Of a stretch of 62,060 nt of DNA, positions 17,650-26,756 are shown in pieces. Each line of letters begins with the position of its first letter. The stretch's first letter is position 1. The translations under genes and the position numbers were made by a program. Below the pieces are notes generated by a model. It was not told where the DNA came from, searched no databases, and worked only from the letters and a program-made list of their open reading frames with translations. The DNA is from Chloroflexota bacterium (GTDB lineage: Bacteria; Chloroflexota; Ktedonobacteria; Ktedonobacterales; Ktedonobacteraceae). The stretch spans positions 1-62,060 of the forward strand of contig VBJK01000075.1 of assembly GCA_005879655.1 (NCBI GenBank), given 5' to 3'.

Positions 17650-18279
17650 TTATCGATAAGAAGCTACTACTTGTGGATTAAGAATTTTCCGCAAGAGCAG
17701 CTTCGCGCGATAAAAATATGTTTTCGCTGTAGCTTCCGGTATAGATAAGGACCGGCCAATTTCAGCGAAACTCAGCTGCGCAGCATAGCGCAATAGCACA
17801 ACCATACGAAACTTGGGTGGGAGCGATTGAATAGCCTTTTGCAACATCTGCTGCAAATCGTAGCGCTCCACCAACTCTTCAGGGGATGACGCCATATCAG
17901 GAATTTCGTTCAAGAACTGATTTTCCCCTTCTTCTTCCTCCGCTTCCAGGCGAGAAAACTGAATAGCATGTCTACGCCTGCGCCGCACCTCATCAACACA
18001 ACAATTGCGTGCAACCTGAAATAACCAGGGTTTTAGCGGCTCACCAACACTTAGCCTGGGGAGAGTAGTATACAAACGCAGAAACACCTGCTGTAGCACA
18101 TCACAAGCCTGATCATAATCCCCCAAAAAGTGACAAATAAAGTTGAAGAGAGGCGTGCTATAACGTCGTACTAGCGTTTCAAAAGCATACTGATCCCCAT
18201 TCATTGCTTGCTGAGCTAACAAATTATCAGAGAGTGTTATAGCGGCGGGTGTATTGATGACCAATTCTTGCATTTGCAC
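17650..18279 (-). CDS. ECF-type RNA polymerase sigma factor
   Basis: The 209-residue protein has sigma region 2 (AFETLVRRYSTPLFNFICHF, then DVLQQVFLRLYTTL and PWLFQVARNCCVDEVRRRRR) and region 4 with a helix-turn-helix (LSFAEIGRSLSIPEATAKTY). An acidic linker (LEAEEEEGENQ) lies between them. It directs RNA polymerase to a special promoter class, probably in response to an envelope or stress signal. No anti-sigma gene is adjacent, so regulation is unclear. It ends 12 bp from the end of queA and converges with it. Confidence 0.92.
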   Translation of the reverse strand: MQMQELVINTPAAITLSDNLLAQQAMNGDQYAFETLVRRYSTPLFNFICHFLGDYDQACDVLQQVFLRLYTTLPRLSVGEPLKPWLFQVARNCCVDEVRRRRRHAIQFSRLEAEEEEGENQFLNEIPDMASSPEELVERYDLQQMLQKAIQSLPPKFRMVVLLRYAAQLSFAEIGRSLSIPEATAKTYFYRAKLLLRKILNPQVVASYR

Positions 18280-18551
18280 GAGCTAAACCTCATTCTTTCT
18301 GGTAGGAGATGATGATGTGACCAATCTTTAGCCTATTTTTGTTCCTCGCAATCAGGGTATCTTCTCGTACGAAGAAATACAATAGAGTTTTGTCTATTTA
18401 AACTCTTCTTTATTTGTTTGTAATCAAAAACTAATTTCAAGTAAAAAATCTAAGGAATTTCTTATTTTATGAGAATAAAACCCCGTCTATTGTAGGTTAA
18501 TGTAATTATTTAGAAGAAAATAGGATATAAGTGATAGACACTATATAAATT

Positions 18552-18632
18552 CTCAAGCAGAAAGAAGGGTGACTGTATTGAGTATGATCAACTGGATCAT
18601 GCTCAATGCAGTCACCCTTCTTTCTGCTTGAG
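18552..18632. repeat. Long hairpin with 24-bp perfect outer arms
   Basis: 18552-18575 and 18609-18632 are exact reverse complements; the arms continue inward with a few mismatches (TATTGAGTATGATC against GGATCATGCTCAATG). It sits 23 bp beyond the stop of the VOC gene and may end its transcript. Confidence 0.85.
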
Positions 18633-18654
18633 GGTATTTCCTGTGTTGGGGTAA

Positions 18655-19017
18655 CTAGCTCAGGTTGGTGAAAAGAGCGATACGATTGCCCGCAGGATCG
18701 GCAAAAATAGCAAACCAACCGACCTGAGGAATCTCGGTTTTTTGCACCAGCATTGTTGCACCGAGAGTTTCTGCTCTAGCGAGTGTGGCCTCGATATCAT
18801 CCGTCGAGACGTAGATCAAGACCTCACCGATCTTATAATCCGTGCCTTCACCTGCCTGAACAAAGGCACCGCCAGGGCCGGGATTAGCCTGGAACATGTG
18901 GTAGTTGAACGTCGGATCAACCTGGATTTTCCAGTCAAACAGCTCTGCGTAGAATTTGCTAGCGGCTGACGCATCGGTTGCCGGGATTTCAACATGAACG
19001 ATAGAATGCTGTGACAT
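18655..19017 (-). CDS. VOC/glyoxalase-like protein
   Basis: The 120-residue protein is a single vicinal-oxygen-chelate module: HSIVHVEIPATDASAASKFY at the start, ELFDWKIQ, and the ending VGWFAIFADPAGNRIALF. Proteins of this size act as dimers and include lyases, dioxygenases and resistance proteins. The first metal His (H8 in VHVEIP) is visible; the function cannot be named. The ATG at 19017 has AAAGGAGAAACACGCC upstream. Confidence 0.85.
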   Translation of the reverse strand: MSQHSIVHVEIPATDASAASKFYAELFDWKIQVDPTFNYHMFQANPGPGGAFVQAGEGTDYKIGEVLIYVSTDDIEATLARAETLGATMLVQKTEIPQVGWFAIFADPAGNRIALFTNLS

Positions 19018-19245
19018 GGGCGTGTTTCTCCTTTGACGTGTGATTGCACTGTCAAGTTCAATTTGTCACAGGAGCAAGTTATCCAGAATGGCTGCTCAGG
19101 CACTTCCAAAAGGTTAACCTCTGTGACAATCTTAGATTGACAGAGCAGTGATATAATTCTATACAAACATAAGGAAAGAGTCACCAAGCACAGTATAGAA
19201 TATAAGTTCTACTTTGTCAAGCAGAGCATGACTTCTGGGTAAGCA

Positions 19246-19746
19246 TCATTTGATTGTAATAGTAAAAGGGAACTCCATCACGTAGAGAGGGCATAATTCC
19301 CCAGGTTTACAAAGAGCGCGGGCAGGGAAGGTCAGCTGAGCGGTTCCCGGAGCTTTGGCAATAAAGCGCCAGACACAGGCATTCGTGGGTTTCCAGGCAT
19401 AGCCCGCAGGCTGTTGCATTTCAAGACTGCCTGACAAACTTGGGGCACCCCATTTATGGCCGAAGGGCAGATCAACCTCAATGATATCGCCCTGGTGAGC
19501 AACAACAGTGACGTTGGTATCGGTATGGGTGATCACCACATTCGCCTTGGCAGGTGCTTTTGCTAGTACAGTATCATCGGTACAGCCATTCGCCGTGCCA
19601 TAGCCTGGGGACTGTGTATTTACAGGCGTAGAGCTAGGACTCGTTGGACCAGTCGTTGGCCCGCACGCTGTGAGCAGCAGAATCATTACAAGTATAAAAA
19701 GAAAAACACTTGTAATAGACCGGATATTTAAATGGATGCTATACAT
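19246..19746 (-). CDS. Lipoprotein with chagasin-like (inhibitor I42) domain
   Basis: The 166-residue protein has a lipoprotein signal with lipobox LLTAC (C28) and a Thr/Ser/Pro-rich spacer. The remainder resembles the chagasin fold of cysteine-protease inhibitors: GDIIEVDLP, the GYAWKP loop, CVWRFIAKAPGTAQLTFPAR and a final strand FPFTITI. Four cysteines in the second half may form disulphides. The assignment rests on this loose pattern; another beta-sandwich is possible. It stands alone, facing away from the response-regulator gene at 20179. Confidence 0.6.
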   Translation of the reverse strand: MYSIHLNIRSITSVFLFILVMILLLTACGPTTGPTSPSSTPVNTQSPGYGTANGCTDDTVLAKAPAKANVVITHTDTNVTVVAHQGDIIEVDLPFGHKWGAPSLSGSLEMQQPAGYAWKPTNACVWRFIAKAPGTAQLTFPARALCKPGELCPLYVMEFPFTITIK

Positions 19747-19850
19747 GATAGGAAATCCTTCTTTGAAACCACTCTCTATTCTTTCATGTCAAGGTATGTT
19801 CTATTACTCAATGACGTTATACTTTGCTGAAAAGTTCCCTTACCGAGGGT

Positions 19851-19899
19851 AGCAGCCGGGGCACCCATAAAGGGTGCGCGTATGGGTGCCCTGGCTGCT
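19851..19899. repeat. GGGCACCCATA-type inverted repeat
   Basis: AGCAGCC-GGGGCACCCATA pairs with TATGGGTGCCC-GGCTGCT around AAGGGTGCGCG, with one mismatch. It belongs to the family at 11060, 22815 and 54777. The 432-bp region 19747-20178 holds no gene otherwise. Confidence 0.75.
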
Positions 19900-20178
19900 G
19901 CATAACCTCAGGTGCATAAAGAAACAGGCAAGCTAACCGATAGAGAATAGAACAGAAGAAAAGGGCACAGCGGCCTGCCACAAGGAAAGGCAATACCGTT
20001 ATATGCCCAAAAATAGCTATTGGAAGTGGCTATTCATGGCCCAAAATGTATCATTATGTTACGCCTGCATACATCGTCGCGTTAGTGAAGATGGGAGGAC
20101 GATGAAAGATAACCTCATTTTGTGAGGGTACATTGGTACATCTTTGTATTGTAATGTAGGCCTGTAGGAGGAACACGA

Positions 20179-20877
20179 GTGAAAATCATGGTGGCGGATG
20201 ATGACCGCGACATGGTAGACATGCTGAGCTATTGGCTCAAGGGCCATGGGTACGACGTCGTGCGTGCATTTGACGGAGAGCAGGCGATTAAGCGCTGGCG
20301 TGAAACGTTACCGGATCTTGTCATCCTTGATATACAAATGCCTAAACTGGATGGCTTTGAAGTATGTCGTCAAATGCGCAGTGAAACGAACTCTATGGTC
20401 TTGATCTTAACGGCACATGATCGCGAAGACGATGAAGTTCGTGGCTTAGAACTGGGTGCAGACGATTACTTACGTAAACCTTTTAGTCCTCGGCAGTTGC
20501 TAGCACGCATTAAAGCAGTAATGCGTCGCTCCAGTAATATACGGGGAGGTGCTGGTTCCTCGTCGATCTCAGTTGGACCTGTCACCCTGGATGCAATGCG
20601 GCATGAGGTCACTAGAGATGGCGTCAAGGTCAGACTCACACCGACCGAAAGCCGTTTGCTCCACCTGCTGATTACCCATACAGGTCAGGTGCTAACGACC
20701 GATATCATCATCGAGCGTGTATGGGGTTATGATGAAGCGGGTGATTCCGGTCTGGTGAAGACGCACATTCGCCATCTACGTCAGAAAGTAGAACCTGACC
20801 CAAATAGTCCACAGTATATTATGACAGTACCCGGAGTCGGCTATACCTTTAGCACTTCCGTCACTGTTGAATCATAG
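20179..20877 (+). CDS. OmpR-family response regulator (orphan)
   Basis: The 232-residue protein has a receiver domain (VADDDR acidic cluster, D51 in VILDIQMPKLDG, LTAHDR, LRKPFSPRQLLARI) and a winged-helix DNA-binding domain ending in KTHIRHLRQKVE and VPGVGYTF. It starts with GTG at 20179 behind TAGGAGGAACACGA. No histidine kinase gene is adjacent, so its partner lies elsewhere. A duplicated 12-mer 150 bp downstream may be its own binding site, which would make it control the following gene; that is inference. Confidence 0.93.
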   Translation: MKIMVADDDRDMVDMLSYWLKGHGYDVVRAFDGEQAIKRWRETLPDLVILDIQMPKLDGFEVCRQMRSETNSMVLILTAHDREDDEVRGLELGADDYLRKPFSPRQLLARIKAVMRRSSNIRGGAGSSSISVGPVTLDAMRHEVTRDGVKVRLTPTESRLLHLLITHTGQVLTTDIIIERVWGYDEAGDSGLVKTHIRHLRQKVEPDPNSPQYIMTVPGVGYTFSTSVTVES

Positions 20878-21023
20878 TATCTGTCTCATCGTGTCAATGC
20901 AAGCGTTACCCGCGTAAGCGGTGGAGTTTGGCGTGTTCCCACTGCGCATCTTTGTTGGATGCCCGCTGGGAACACTCCCTACAAGTAGGCGGTGATCATT
21001 GTTTCGTTTTACCTATTCCTGCT

Positions 21024-21055
21024 ATATCTTAACCATTCTTTACATATCTTAACCA
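21024..21055. promoter_or_regulatory. Direct repeat ATATCTTAACCA with 20-bp period
   Basis: ATATCTTAACCA occurs at 21024-21035 and again at 21044-21055, two helical turns apart. CTTAACC direct repeats are typical of OmpR/PhoB-type operators, and a regulator of that family is encoded directly upstream. Lies about 150 bp before the degenerate GGDEF gene. Confidence 0.4.
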
Positions 21056-21203
21056 GAGAATAACAAAATATTCGCTTTTCTTTAACTTAGCGCTGATATA
21101 CTACTTTGCACAAACTACCCACTAGGTGACATAGGGGCATCCAACGGAACTCCTCTTAGTTATCGTCTTAAGCGTGGGTGTTATCCTAGGAGCGAGCTAT
21201 CAG

Positions 21204-22271
21204 ATGTATCCTAAGAGAAAAGTAGCACCAGCCCCTGTGCCTACGAAGCAGGTCAAACAGATGCAAGCGAAGCATAGTAAGCTGGTAAAATATCAGAGAA
21301 ACAAAGATCAATCTTCTTATATTCATGAAGCTTGTGATTGTCCTCCTTTGTCTTCCCTACACAAAAGAGCCAGGCAAGAACCACATGAAACCCACTGTAG
21401 CGATGAGGAGAGAGGGGAGCAGTATCCATCAGATGTGCTCAGTGCTGAGCACATTGTGCCAGCCACCCTCTACCTGAAGCATTCTTTGCATTCTGCCCTA
21501 GAGTATCTTTTGCCACACTCTCGTGCATTAAGCATTCTTTTACTTCATGTCTCGCAATGTGAACATGCCTTGCTGAAGCAGGAGCAACCTAGCTCTTACA
21601 AGCGTTTTCACTCCCATCCACCAGCTGGCTTCCTGGAACAGTTGCTGGTGAATGTTCGTCGTGTCATTAGAGATGATGATCAGCTTCTCATACATCAGGA
21701 CATTGGGGCAGCTTTGGTATTACCAGAGGTGGATCAGCGCGGTGCTCAGGTCTTGCTAGAGCGCATTTATAACAGCATTAGTCTCTTACAAGCAGAGACT
21801 GTGATTCCACCTCTCACACGCGAAACGCATATTGTACTGGGGTGTGGTACCTTACCTGAGCAAGGGGCCACGATCGAGCAATTACTCTACCATACTGGTC
21901 TTGTTGCACGTGAAATAGTCTTCCGTCCAGCAATTACAACGCAGTTTCTTGCACAAGCTTCCATGGCTAAGGATGTGTGTGCTGAACCAGAGACCGAAGA
22001 ACTTCCTGTACCTGGCAGTATAGCGGGGGTGCCGTTTATGGCCCTGCCTACACAGGTACCTGTCCGTCTACGTCAATTGATCCCGCATCAATTGGCGGTG
22101 AAGATGCGTTGTGCGCCAGTCGGCAGAGACCATCATGCTCTCACCATCGCCATGGTCAATCCGCTCGATCATGAGACCGTGCAACGTCTACAAGCGCTGA
22201 CAGGGATGACCATCTTCCCTGTCTCATGTACAGAAAAGGATCTTGATACTTTATTAGCAAATAAGTGGTAA
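21204..22271 (+). CDS. Degenerate GGDEF-like protein with C-terminal MshEN/T2SSE_N domain
   Basis: From ATG 21204 (TAGGAGCGAGCTATCAG before it) the protein has 355 residues. A polar N-terminus is followed by a GGDEF-like fold (LLVNVRRVIRDDDQLL ... LVLPEVDQRGAQVLLERIY ... LGCGTLPEQGATIEQLLYH) in which the GGDEF signature itself is replaced by DIGAA, so cyclic-di-GMP synthesis is unlikely. The C-terminus (FMALPTQVPVRLRQLIPHQL ... LTGMTIFPV) matches the MshEN domain, which in type II secretion and pilus ATPases binds cyclic-di-GMP. The protein may sense rather than make the nucleotide. Domain calls are from pattern recognition. Confidence 0.65.
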   Translation: MYPKRKVAPAPVPTKQVKQMQAKHSKLVKYQRNKDQSSYIHEACDCPPLSSLHKRARQEPHETHCSDEERGEQYPSDVLSAEHIVPATLYLKHSLHSALEYLLPHSRALSILLLHVSQCEHALLKQEQPSSYKRFHSHPPAGFLEQLLVNVRRVIRDDDQLLIHQDIGAALVLPEVDQRGAQVLLERIYNSISLLQAETVIPPLTRETHIVLGCGTLPEQGATIEQLLYHTGLVAREIVFRPAITTQFLAQASMAKDVCAEPETEELPVPGSIAGVPFMALPTQVPVRLRQLIPHQLAVKMRCAPVGRDHHALTIAMVNPLDHETVQRLQALTGMTIFPVSCTEKDLDTLLANKW

Positions 22272-22500
22272 TAACTTGTGTTGGGCGGCGAGTTGTCAGT
22301 AAATTGATAATTGGTGATGAATACCCAACCATAGTACGGGTAAAATTAACCAGATCGCAACTTTTCCTTAACGCAGAATGGCATCACCACTGGTTACAAT
22401 AATATGCAATGAGACACTATTTTGTATTATGTGACAGGGTTAGCCGATCACATTGTTAGTGTCAAGTGCACTTATTTAGTTATTTTAAAGGAGAAAACAC

Positions 22501-22722
22501 ATGGTTGTTCAGATAATTCAGGATGATGTACTCTTAACATTTAAAGAAGCCATGAATTACCTGCGCGTAAGCCGCTCCACTCTGTACAGGTTAATGTGGT
22601 CTGGACAATTAACCGGCCACAAGGTTGGTAGCACCTGGCGCTTCTATCGTGAGGATCTGCGCGCCTGTGTAGGTCGCGAGGTGCCGACGGCTCCGCTGCC
22701 TCAGGGACAGGTAATGCATTAG
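22501..22722 (+). CDS. Excisionase/MerR-type helix-turn-helix protein
   Basis: The 73-residue protein has the HTH_17 pattern TFKEAMNYLRVSRSTLYRLMWSGQL, followed by GHKVGSTWRFYREDL. Such proteins bind DNA as small regulators or as recombination directionality factors. No integrase is nearby, so a chromosomal regulatory role is more likely. AAAGGAGAAAACAC precedes the ATG. It converges with the GAF regulator across a perfect 87-nt palindrome. Confidence 0.88.
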   Translation: MVVQIIQDDVLLTFKEAMNYLRVSRSTLYRLMWSGQLTGHKVGSTWRFYREDLRACVGREVPTAPLPQGQVMH

Positions 22723-22814
22723 TATACTAGTTTCTATCCAGTGCTTTTATGAAAATTAATAGATCTCTGCTAAAAACAGGGCCGTAGTATAAAATATCTT
22801 TCAACTAGGTATAA

Positions 22815-22901
22815 ATTCTAAAAGCCAGGAGGGCACCCATACCAGCAGGGCATCCAGAATGGATGCCCTGCTGGTATGGGTGCCCTCCTGGCTTTTAGAA
22901 T
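22815..22901. terminator. 87-nt hairpin with 42-bp perfect arms between convergent genes
   Basis: 22815-22856 and 22860-22901 are exact reverse complements around a GAA loop. The arms include GGGCACCCATACCAGCAGGG and CATCC. The element lies between the stop of the HTH gene and the stop of the GAF regulator and ends transcription in both directions by inference; no T-run of note. Confidence 0.8.
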
Positions 22902-22937
22902 GGTGTTGTCCTTTATGGGTGCCCGGCGGGCAGGACA

Positions 22938-24143
22938 TTATGACTGTACGCCATCCAGGATATCCTGCCGGTTACGTGCGACTTCCTCAAATTCTTTTTC
23001 CATCTCGCTGCGCACGCGTAACTCGGCATTCTGATGAGAAATTTCATACTTGCGTGCGTAAGCAATCACGCGGTTAGCGAAGTGATAGGCAAGTTCTTTA
23101 CGCTGCCAATGCAGAGGAGGCATCGGGCGTAGATTGAGTGTAGAAGGGGGAAAGAAATCCTCGTCTCGCAGCCCCATTGCCACCAGGAGTGCATACTCTT
23201 CGACAGCCTTGCGCGTCATCGGATCTTTAAAAAAGCCTGGCTGTGCACTCGAAATAACCAGGACCCCTGCAATACACCCACCCCGTAGGACAGGTATGGC
23301 ACACGCGCTGACTTCATGATCATCAACTTCGACAAGGACGCGCTCGTACGTATCGGTGCTATCCCATATATGCATGTGTAAGTCAGTAGCTGCATGACCT
23401 GCTAGTGTTGTACTCCCCAAATATGCTTTGCTCTCAAAGCTGTGCGGCCAAGGGGGTGTTCCACGCATGATCATTTCACGCAAAGAATGAACACCATCTT
23501 CATGAGCTGGCATCAAACTAGCGTAGGTAATGGCGATACCCCGGTGATCCACATCCAGGTGGGGCAGGGCATAATCAAAAACGGTCTGCGTCACTTGCCA
23601 TAAAAGGCTCCCGGCATCTTCGGTCTGAGCAGCTAGGCTAGCAACGCGATAATAAATATCTCTACTTACTTCCGAAATACTGCTACTGTGCCCATCAAGT
23701 ACACTAGGAAAGGTCTGATTGATGGCCCCTACCAGATTATTGCGATGTTCACGAAGTACGTCTGGCAACCGTCTCAGGTATTCCTGGCGTGGTTCCGTGC
23801 TGCCACTCATCCAACGATAAATGGTGTTCTCGGCCACATCTAATTCTTTGGCCACGCGGACTATTTCGTCACGGTCATGACGCAAGATATTACGCAAGAT
23901 ACTACTAAATACAGAGAGTTTCTCATCCGCTATGGCATAGGCGAGTTGTTCTTCGAGAAGATCTGATCCATCTGAGGACGAGACGCCATTGGAGAGGCTC
24001 TGTGCTGGTGGTACCTCTCTATATCCGTTACTCTTCCCCTTACCTGCCGTTTTTGTCTGTGGAGTAGCAGATTTCTTTGTTGAACCACGTGGACGGCCTC
24101 TCCCTCGTTTTTGTTGCTCGGTTAGACCGTGTTCATTCTCCAT
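22938..24143 (-). CDS. AT-hook, helix-turn-helix and GAF-like transcription regulator
   Basis: The 401-residue protein opens with an AT-hook (RGRGRPRGSTKK, residues 13-24). A helix-turn-helix follows (IVRVAKELDVAENTIYRWMSGS) flanked by helices. The central part of about 200 residues looks like a GAF sensor domain (SLLWQVTQTVFDYAL ... SACAIPVLRGGCIAGVLVIS), and the C-terminus is a charged helical region ending in KEFEEVARNRQD. It probably binds AT-rich DNA in response to a small ligand. ATG at 24143 with AGGAGGAAGACG before it. The gene stands alone. Domain assignments are from motif patterns. Confidence 0.7.
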   Translation of the reverse strand: MENEHGLTEQQKRGRGRPRGSTKKSATPQTKTAGKGKSNGYREVPPAQSLSNGVSSSDGSDLLEEQLAYAIADEKLSVFSSILRNILRHDRDEIVRVAKELDVAENTIYRWMSGSTEPRQEYLRRLPDVLREHRNNLVGAINQTFPSVLDGHSSSISEVSRDIYYRVASLAAQTEDAGSLLWQVTQTVFDYALPHLDVDHRGIAITYASLMPAHEDGVHSLREMIMRGTPPWPHSFESKAYLGSTTLAGHAATDLHMHIWDSTDTYERVLVEVDDHEVSACAIPVLRGGCIAGVLVISSAQPGFFKDPMTRKAVEEYALLVAMGLRDEDFFPPSTLNLRPMPPLHWQRKELAYHFANRVIAYARKYEISHQNAELRVRSEMEKEFEEVARNRQDILDGVQS

Positions 24144-24563
24144 CGTCTTCCTCCTAAATCTTGAGATCGAAAATAATACACCATCTACAAGTTATTGGAG
24201 ACATATTATATCACATATCCCATCGTTATGGTTCTATATTTTACTGGTTTATGTTTTGGAAAAGGAATATCCATGTAAAACAACTATGAAACATAAATAT
24301 TTCATTGGAACATCTTCGTGCTGCTCGCTATCACACGCGCCCTCTGGCTGGCACACGCAAGCAATCCCCACGATGTCCTTCTTACAAATTGATTATCGTT
24401 GATTTAATAGCGATGACCCTTGTTTTTTACAATGTTGATACGAAAGTACTACAATGTCATTCACCATTGCTTTTTAATAGTGTAACATGTAATATTAATA
24501 TCAGTATCGAGGGTAACTTTGTTACTCTTCATTATCAATGGCCTGGAAGGACATGGCAAAGTT
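24144..24563. other. AT-rich intergenic region between divergent genes
   Basis: 420 bp between the GAF regulator and the methyltransferase gene. It probably holds both promoters, but I see no convincing -35/-10 pair and no gene or repeat. Confidence 0.4.
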
Positions 24564-25499
24564 ATGGCAGTGAACAATGTGGTACATGTCAATGAGTGTG
24601 GTCTACCACTGAATGCGGTAGAATGGCTGGAAACGCATCATGAGTGTAAAGCCTATGAGCGCGATAGCATGATACGCGATCTCCAGCTTAAACCGGGGGG
24701 GTTTACAGTCGATGCGGGCTGTGGCCCAGGTTTATGGACCCCACTACTCGCACAAGCTCTTGGTCCAGCGGGACGTATTCTGGGTATAGACATATCCATG
24801 GAAGCGTTAGTGACAGCACAGCATCGTAGCTTAAATGCTTGGTATCGACATCAGGTTCAGTACAAAAAAGCAGTTTTAGAACAGTTGCCCCTGGAAGATG
24901 GGGCGGCAGATATCATTTTTAGTGCTAATGTCAGTCAATACTTGTCTGATCCTGTTCATACTTTTGCTGCCATGGGACCTTACTTGAAAGAGGGTGGGCG
25001 TCTCATTATTAAGGATATCGATTTTGGTACCTTGCGCTTCCACAATATTGATTCGAGATTACAGGCACGTGTGTTTCAGGCACGTGAGCAATGGGAGAAG
25101 GTGAGATTAGGGCGCGGATTTTCGTTTGAGGATAGCTGGGTTGGCTCTAAATTAGCTACATACCTGCGCTGTGCTGGTTACACCGATGTGGAAGAAAGAA
25201 CCTATCGTATTGTACGCCGCCATCCATTGTCCGCGAATTTCCGTCGTTACCTGCTAGGTATTGCTGAATGGTTCGTTTGTGAGGATGCGCCTTTTCTCTC
25301 AGCAGAGGATGTTACTCATTGGCTACAATCTTTTTTTGATGAAGAACATAATATTCTTGATCAAGACACGTTTGCCTATGAGGAGACTGAATTTGTGGTG
25401 ACTGGGGTCTGGCCTGGCTCACGCCTTCTTCACCGTTTTGATTTGTCCAAAGAACATTCCTTTACCATCATGTCTGCCCTGACTACTTCTTTAGGCTGA
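24564..25499 (+). CDS. Class I SAM-dependent methyltransferase
   Basis: The 311-residue protein has the SAM-binding motif TVDAGCGPGLWTPLLAQAL, then ILGIDISMEAL with the ribose-binding Asp, LEQLPLEDGAADIIF and LKEGGRLIIKDID. These place it in the small-molecule methyltransferase group (UbiE/COQ5-like); the substrate is unknown. About 130 residues follow the fold and are not recognised. The start at 24564 (MAVNNVVHVNE) is chosen over 24519 because the upstream codons contain the GGAAGGA site. A Rho-independent terminator follows eight bases after the stop. Confidence 0.82.
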   Translation: MAVNNVVHVNECGLPLNAVEWLETHHECKAYERDSMIRDLQLKPGGFTVDAGCGPGLWTPLLAQALGPAGRILGIDISMEALVTAQHRSLNAWYRHQVQYKKAVLEQLPLEDGAADIIFSANVSQYLSDPVHTFAAMGPYLKEGGRLIIKDIDFGTLRFHNIDSRLQARVFQAREQWEKVRLGRGFSFEDSWVGSKLATYLRCAGYTDVEERTYRIVRRHPLSANFRRYLLGIAEWFVCEDAPFLSAEDVTHWLQSFFDEEHNILDQDTFAYEETEFVVTGVWPGSRLLHRFDLSKEHSFTIMSALTTSLG

Positions 25500-25506
25500 T
25501 GCTGTT

Positions 25507-25572
25507 TGGGGGTGAACAGAACTGGCGCATATTGTTAGACCTGAGCCAGCTCTGTTCACCCCCATCTTTTTT
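25507..25572 (+). terminator. Rho-independent terminator of the methyltransferase gene
   Basis: TGGGGGTGAACAGA-CTGGC pairs with GCCAG-TCTGTTCACCCCCA (one mismatch) and is followed by a T-rich tract (TCTTTTTTTAT). Confidence 0.88.
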
Positions 25573-25790
25573 TATAGACATAAGAAGTACGGCCTCCCCG
25601 CATACTGGATTTGTATTGGGAGGCTGCTCTTCTTGCTCTCTATACAATATTCTCTGTATCGCTCCAAATAAATACTACGTTGTAAATTTGCTAAGAGCAT
25701 ATAAATAACTGCTATACTTCTTGTTGCAATCTACTTATAGCTGTGGTACCCATTCCTGTCAAATACCGGCGCTACCGTTATTAATACAAT

Positions 25791-26018
25791 TTAGTGATTA
25801 TTCAGTTCGTCGGCTATCATGGCAATCGCGGCATCCCCCACCAACGATTGTAGCTCGTTGTGAAGTTGCCCCATGTTTTCCATGCGCCTGGTAATAAATT
25901 CGTGCTGCGATGTCCCGCAGGAGAGACCGGAGAGACCGCGTTGGGCAGCTTCATATTCAGCACTTATTTGTGATAACAAGCGTGCGACTTCGCTGCGTTG
26001 CTCCTGGGCTCCAAGCAT
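25791..26018 (-). CDS. Small helical protein of unknown function (75 residues)
   Basis: The protein MLGAQEQRSEVARLLSQI... is all-helical, with Glu/Arg-rich amphipathic stretches and the phrase GLSGLSCGTSQHEFITRRME. I recall similar small proteins as common in Ktedonobacter genomes without known function. AAAGGAAAGGGAAAATAT precedes the ATG at 26018, which favours this start over the longer frame to 26174. Confidence 0.6.
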   Translation of the reverse strand: MLGAQEQRSEVARLLSQISAEYEAAQRGLSGLSCGTSQHEFITRRMENMGQLHNELQSLVGDAAIAMIADELNNH

Positions 26019-26174
26019 ATATTTTCCCTTTCCTTTCTGCTCACTCTGTTTGCCAACGGCTAATGTTCTCGACGAAATAATAATAACCAACCATTCCGCT
26101 TGTAAATACAATGTGCGTTTTTTGTTGCAACATTGTAAACTTCCCTCATTATTAGTATGCACTAAGCTGTGCAC

Positions 26175-26688
26175 TCTTGTCTAGTGGTTTAGGACCCTTT
26201 TTTGCACATTTGCCATTTTGCAAAAAAATTTATTTGTTTTAGCTTTGTTGTCACGCTTGCCATAGTGCCTGAATGCCGCTCTAGAAGCCTATTTATCGCT
26301 CTTACTATTTATTAATACATATGAACATTTACCGCTATGCTATTTTTTGTTTTGGGGAAAAGCTTCAGTTTCTCTAGGACTTTTAGGTACTCTCTGAATT
26401 ACTCCCAGCTCTCTTTCTATTTTACATAGCTGACATATTTTCTTAGCATGTATTTCCTCTATAAACAGACTCTATTTTTGTTGAGCAATTAAATTGTGTG
26501 CTACTGCTCTTAGCGGAAGGTGTCGTGTTGTATGGAGAGCTGTAGCATGTCCCGTAGCTGCACAATTCATGGCGCTAGGTTTATGAGCAATGAGAATAGA
26601 CGCAATGAATTGTGCAGCTACGGAAGGGTTTTGGAGGGCACGGTGCAGTGAATTGGGCAGCTACGGGATTGGCTTCTAATGGAGTTTT
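26175..26688. other. Intergenic region carrying GCACAATTCAT repeats
   Basis: No gene. From 26551 to 26664 lie three arms of the CGTAGCTGCACAATTCAT/ATGAATTGTGCAGCTACGG family (a pair around 26551-26621 and a single arm near 26646), related to the GCGCAAT repeats at 1647, 11146 and 43113. Confidence 0.6.
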
Positions 26689-26738
26689 CACTAACAATAA
26701 CGTGACAATGTTATAACATTGTCACGTTATTGTTAGTG
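26689..26738. terminator. 50-bp perfect palindrome after the fadN-like gene
   Basis: 25-bp arms with no spacer (CACTAACAATAACGTGACAA...) end 18 bp from the stop codon of the fadN-like gene on the minus strand. Read from that gene, the hairpin is followed by TGAAAACTCC, so it lacks a T-run; stopping transcription is inferred from position. Confidence 0.75.
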
Positions 26739-26756
26739 CTGTGCTGTGCTATTTTG

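Noticed and set aside
22501..22722. Prophage or integrative element marked by the excisionase-like protein
   Set aside because: No integrase, attachment repeats or phage genes nearby; HTH proteins of this type are often plain regulators.
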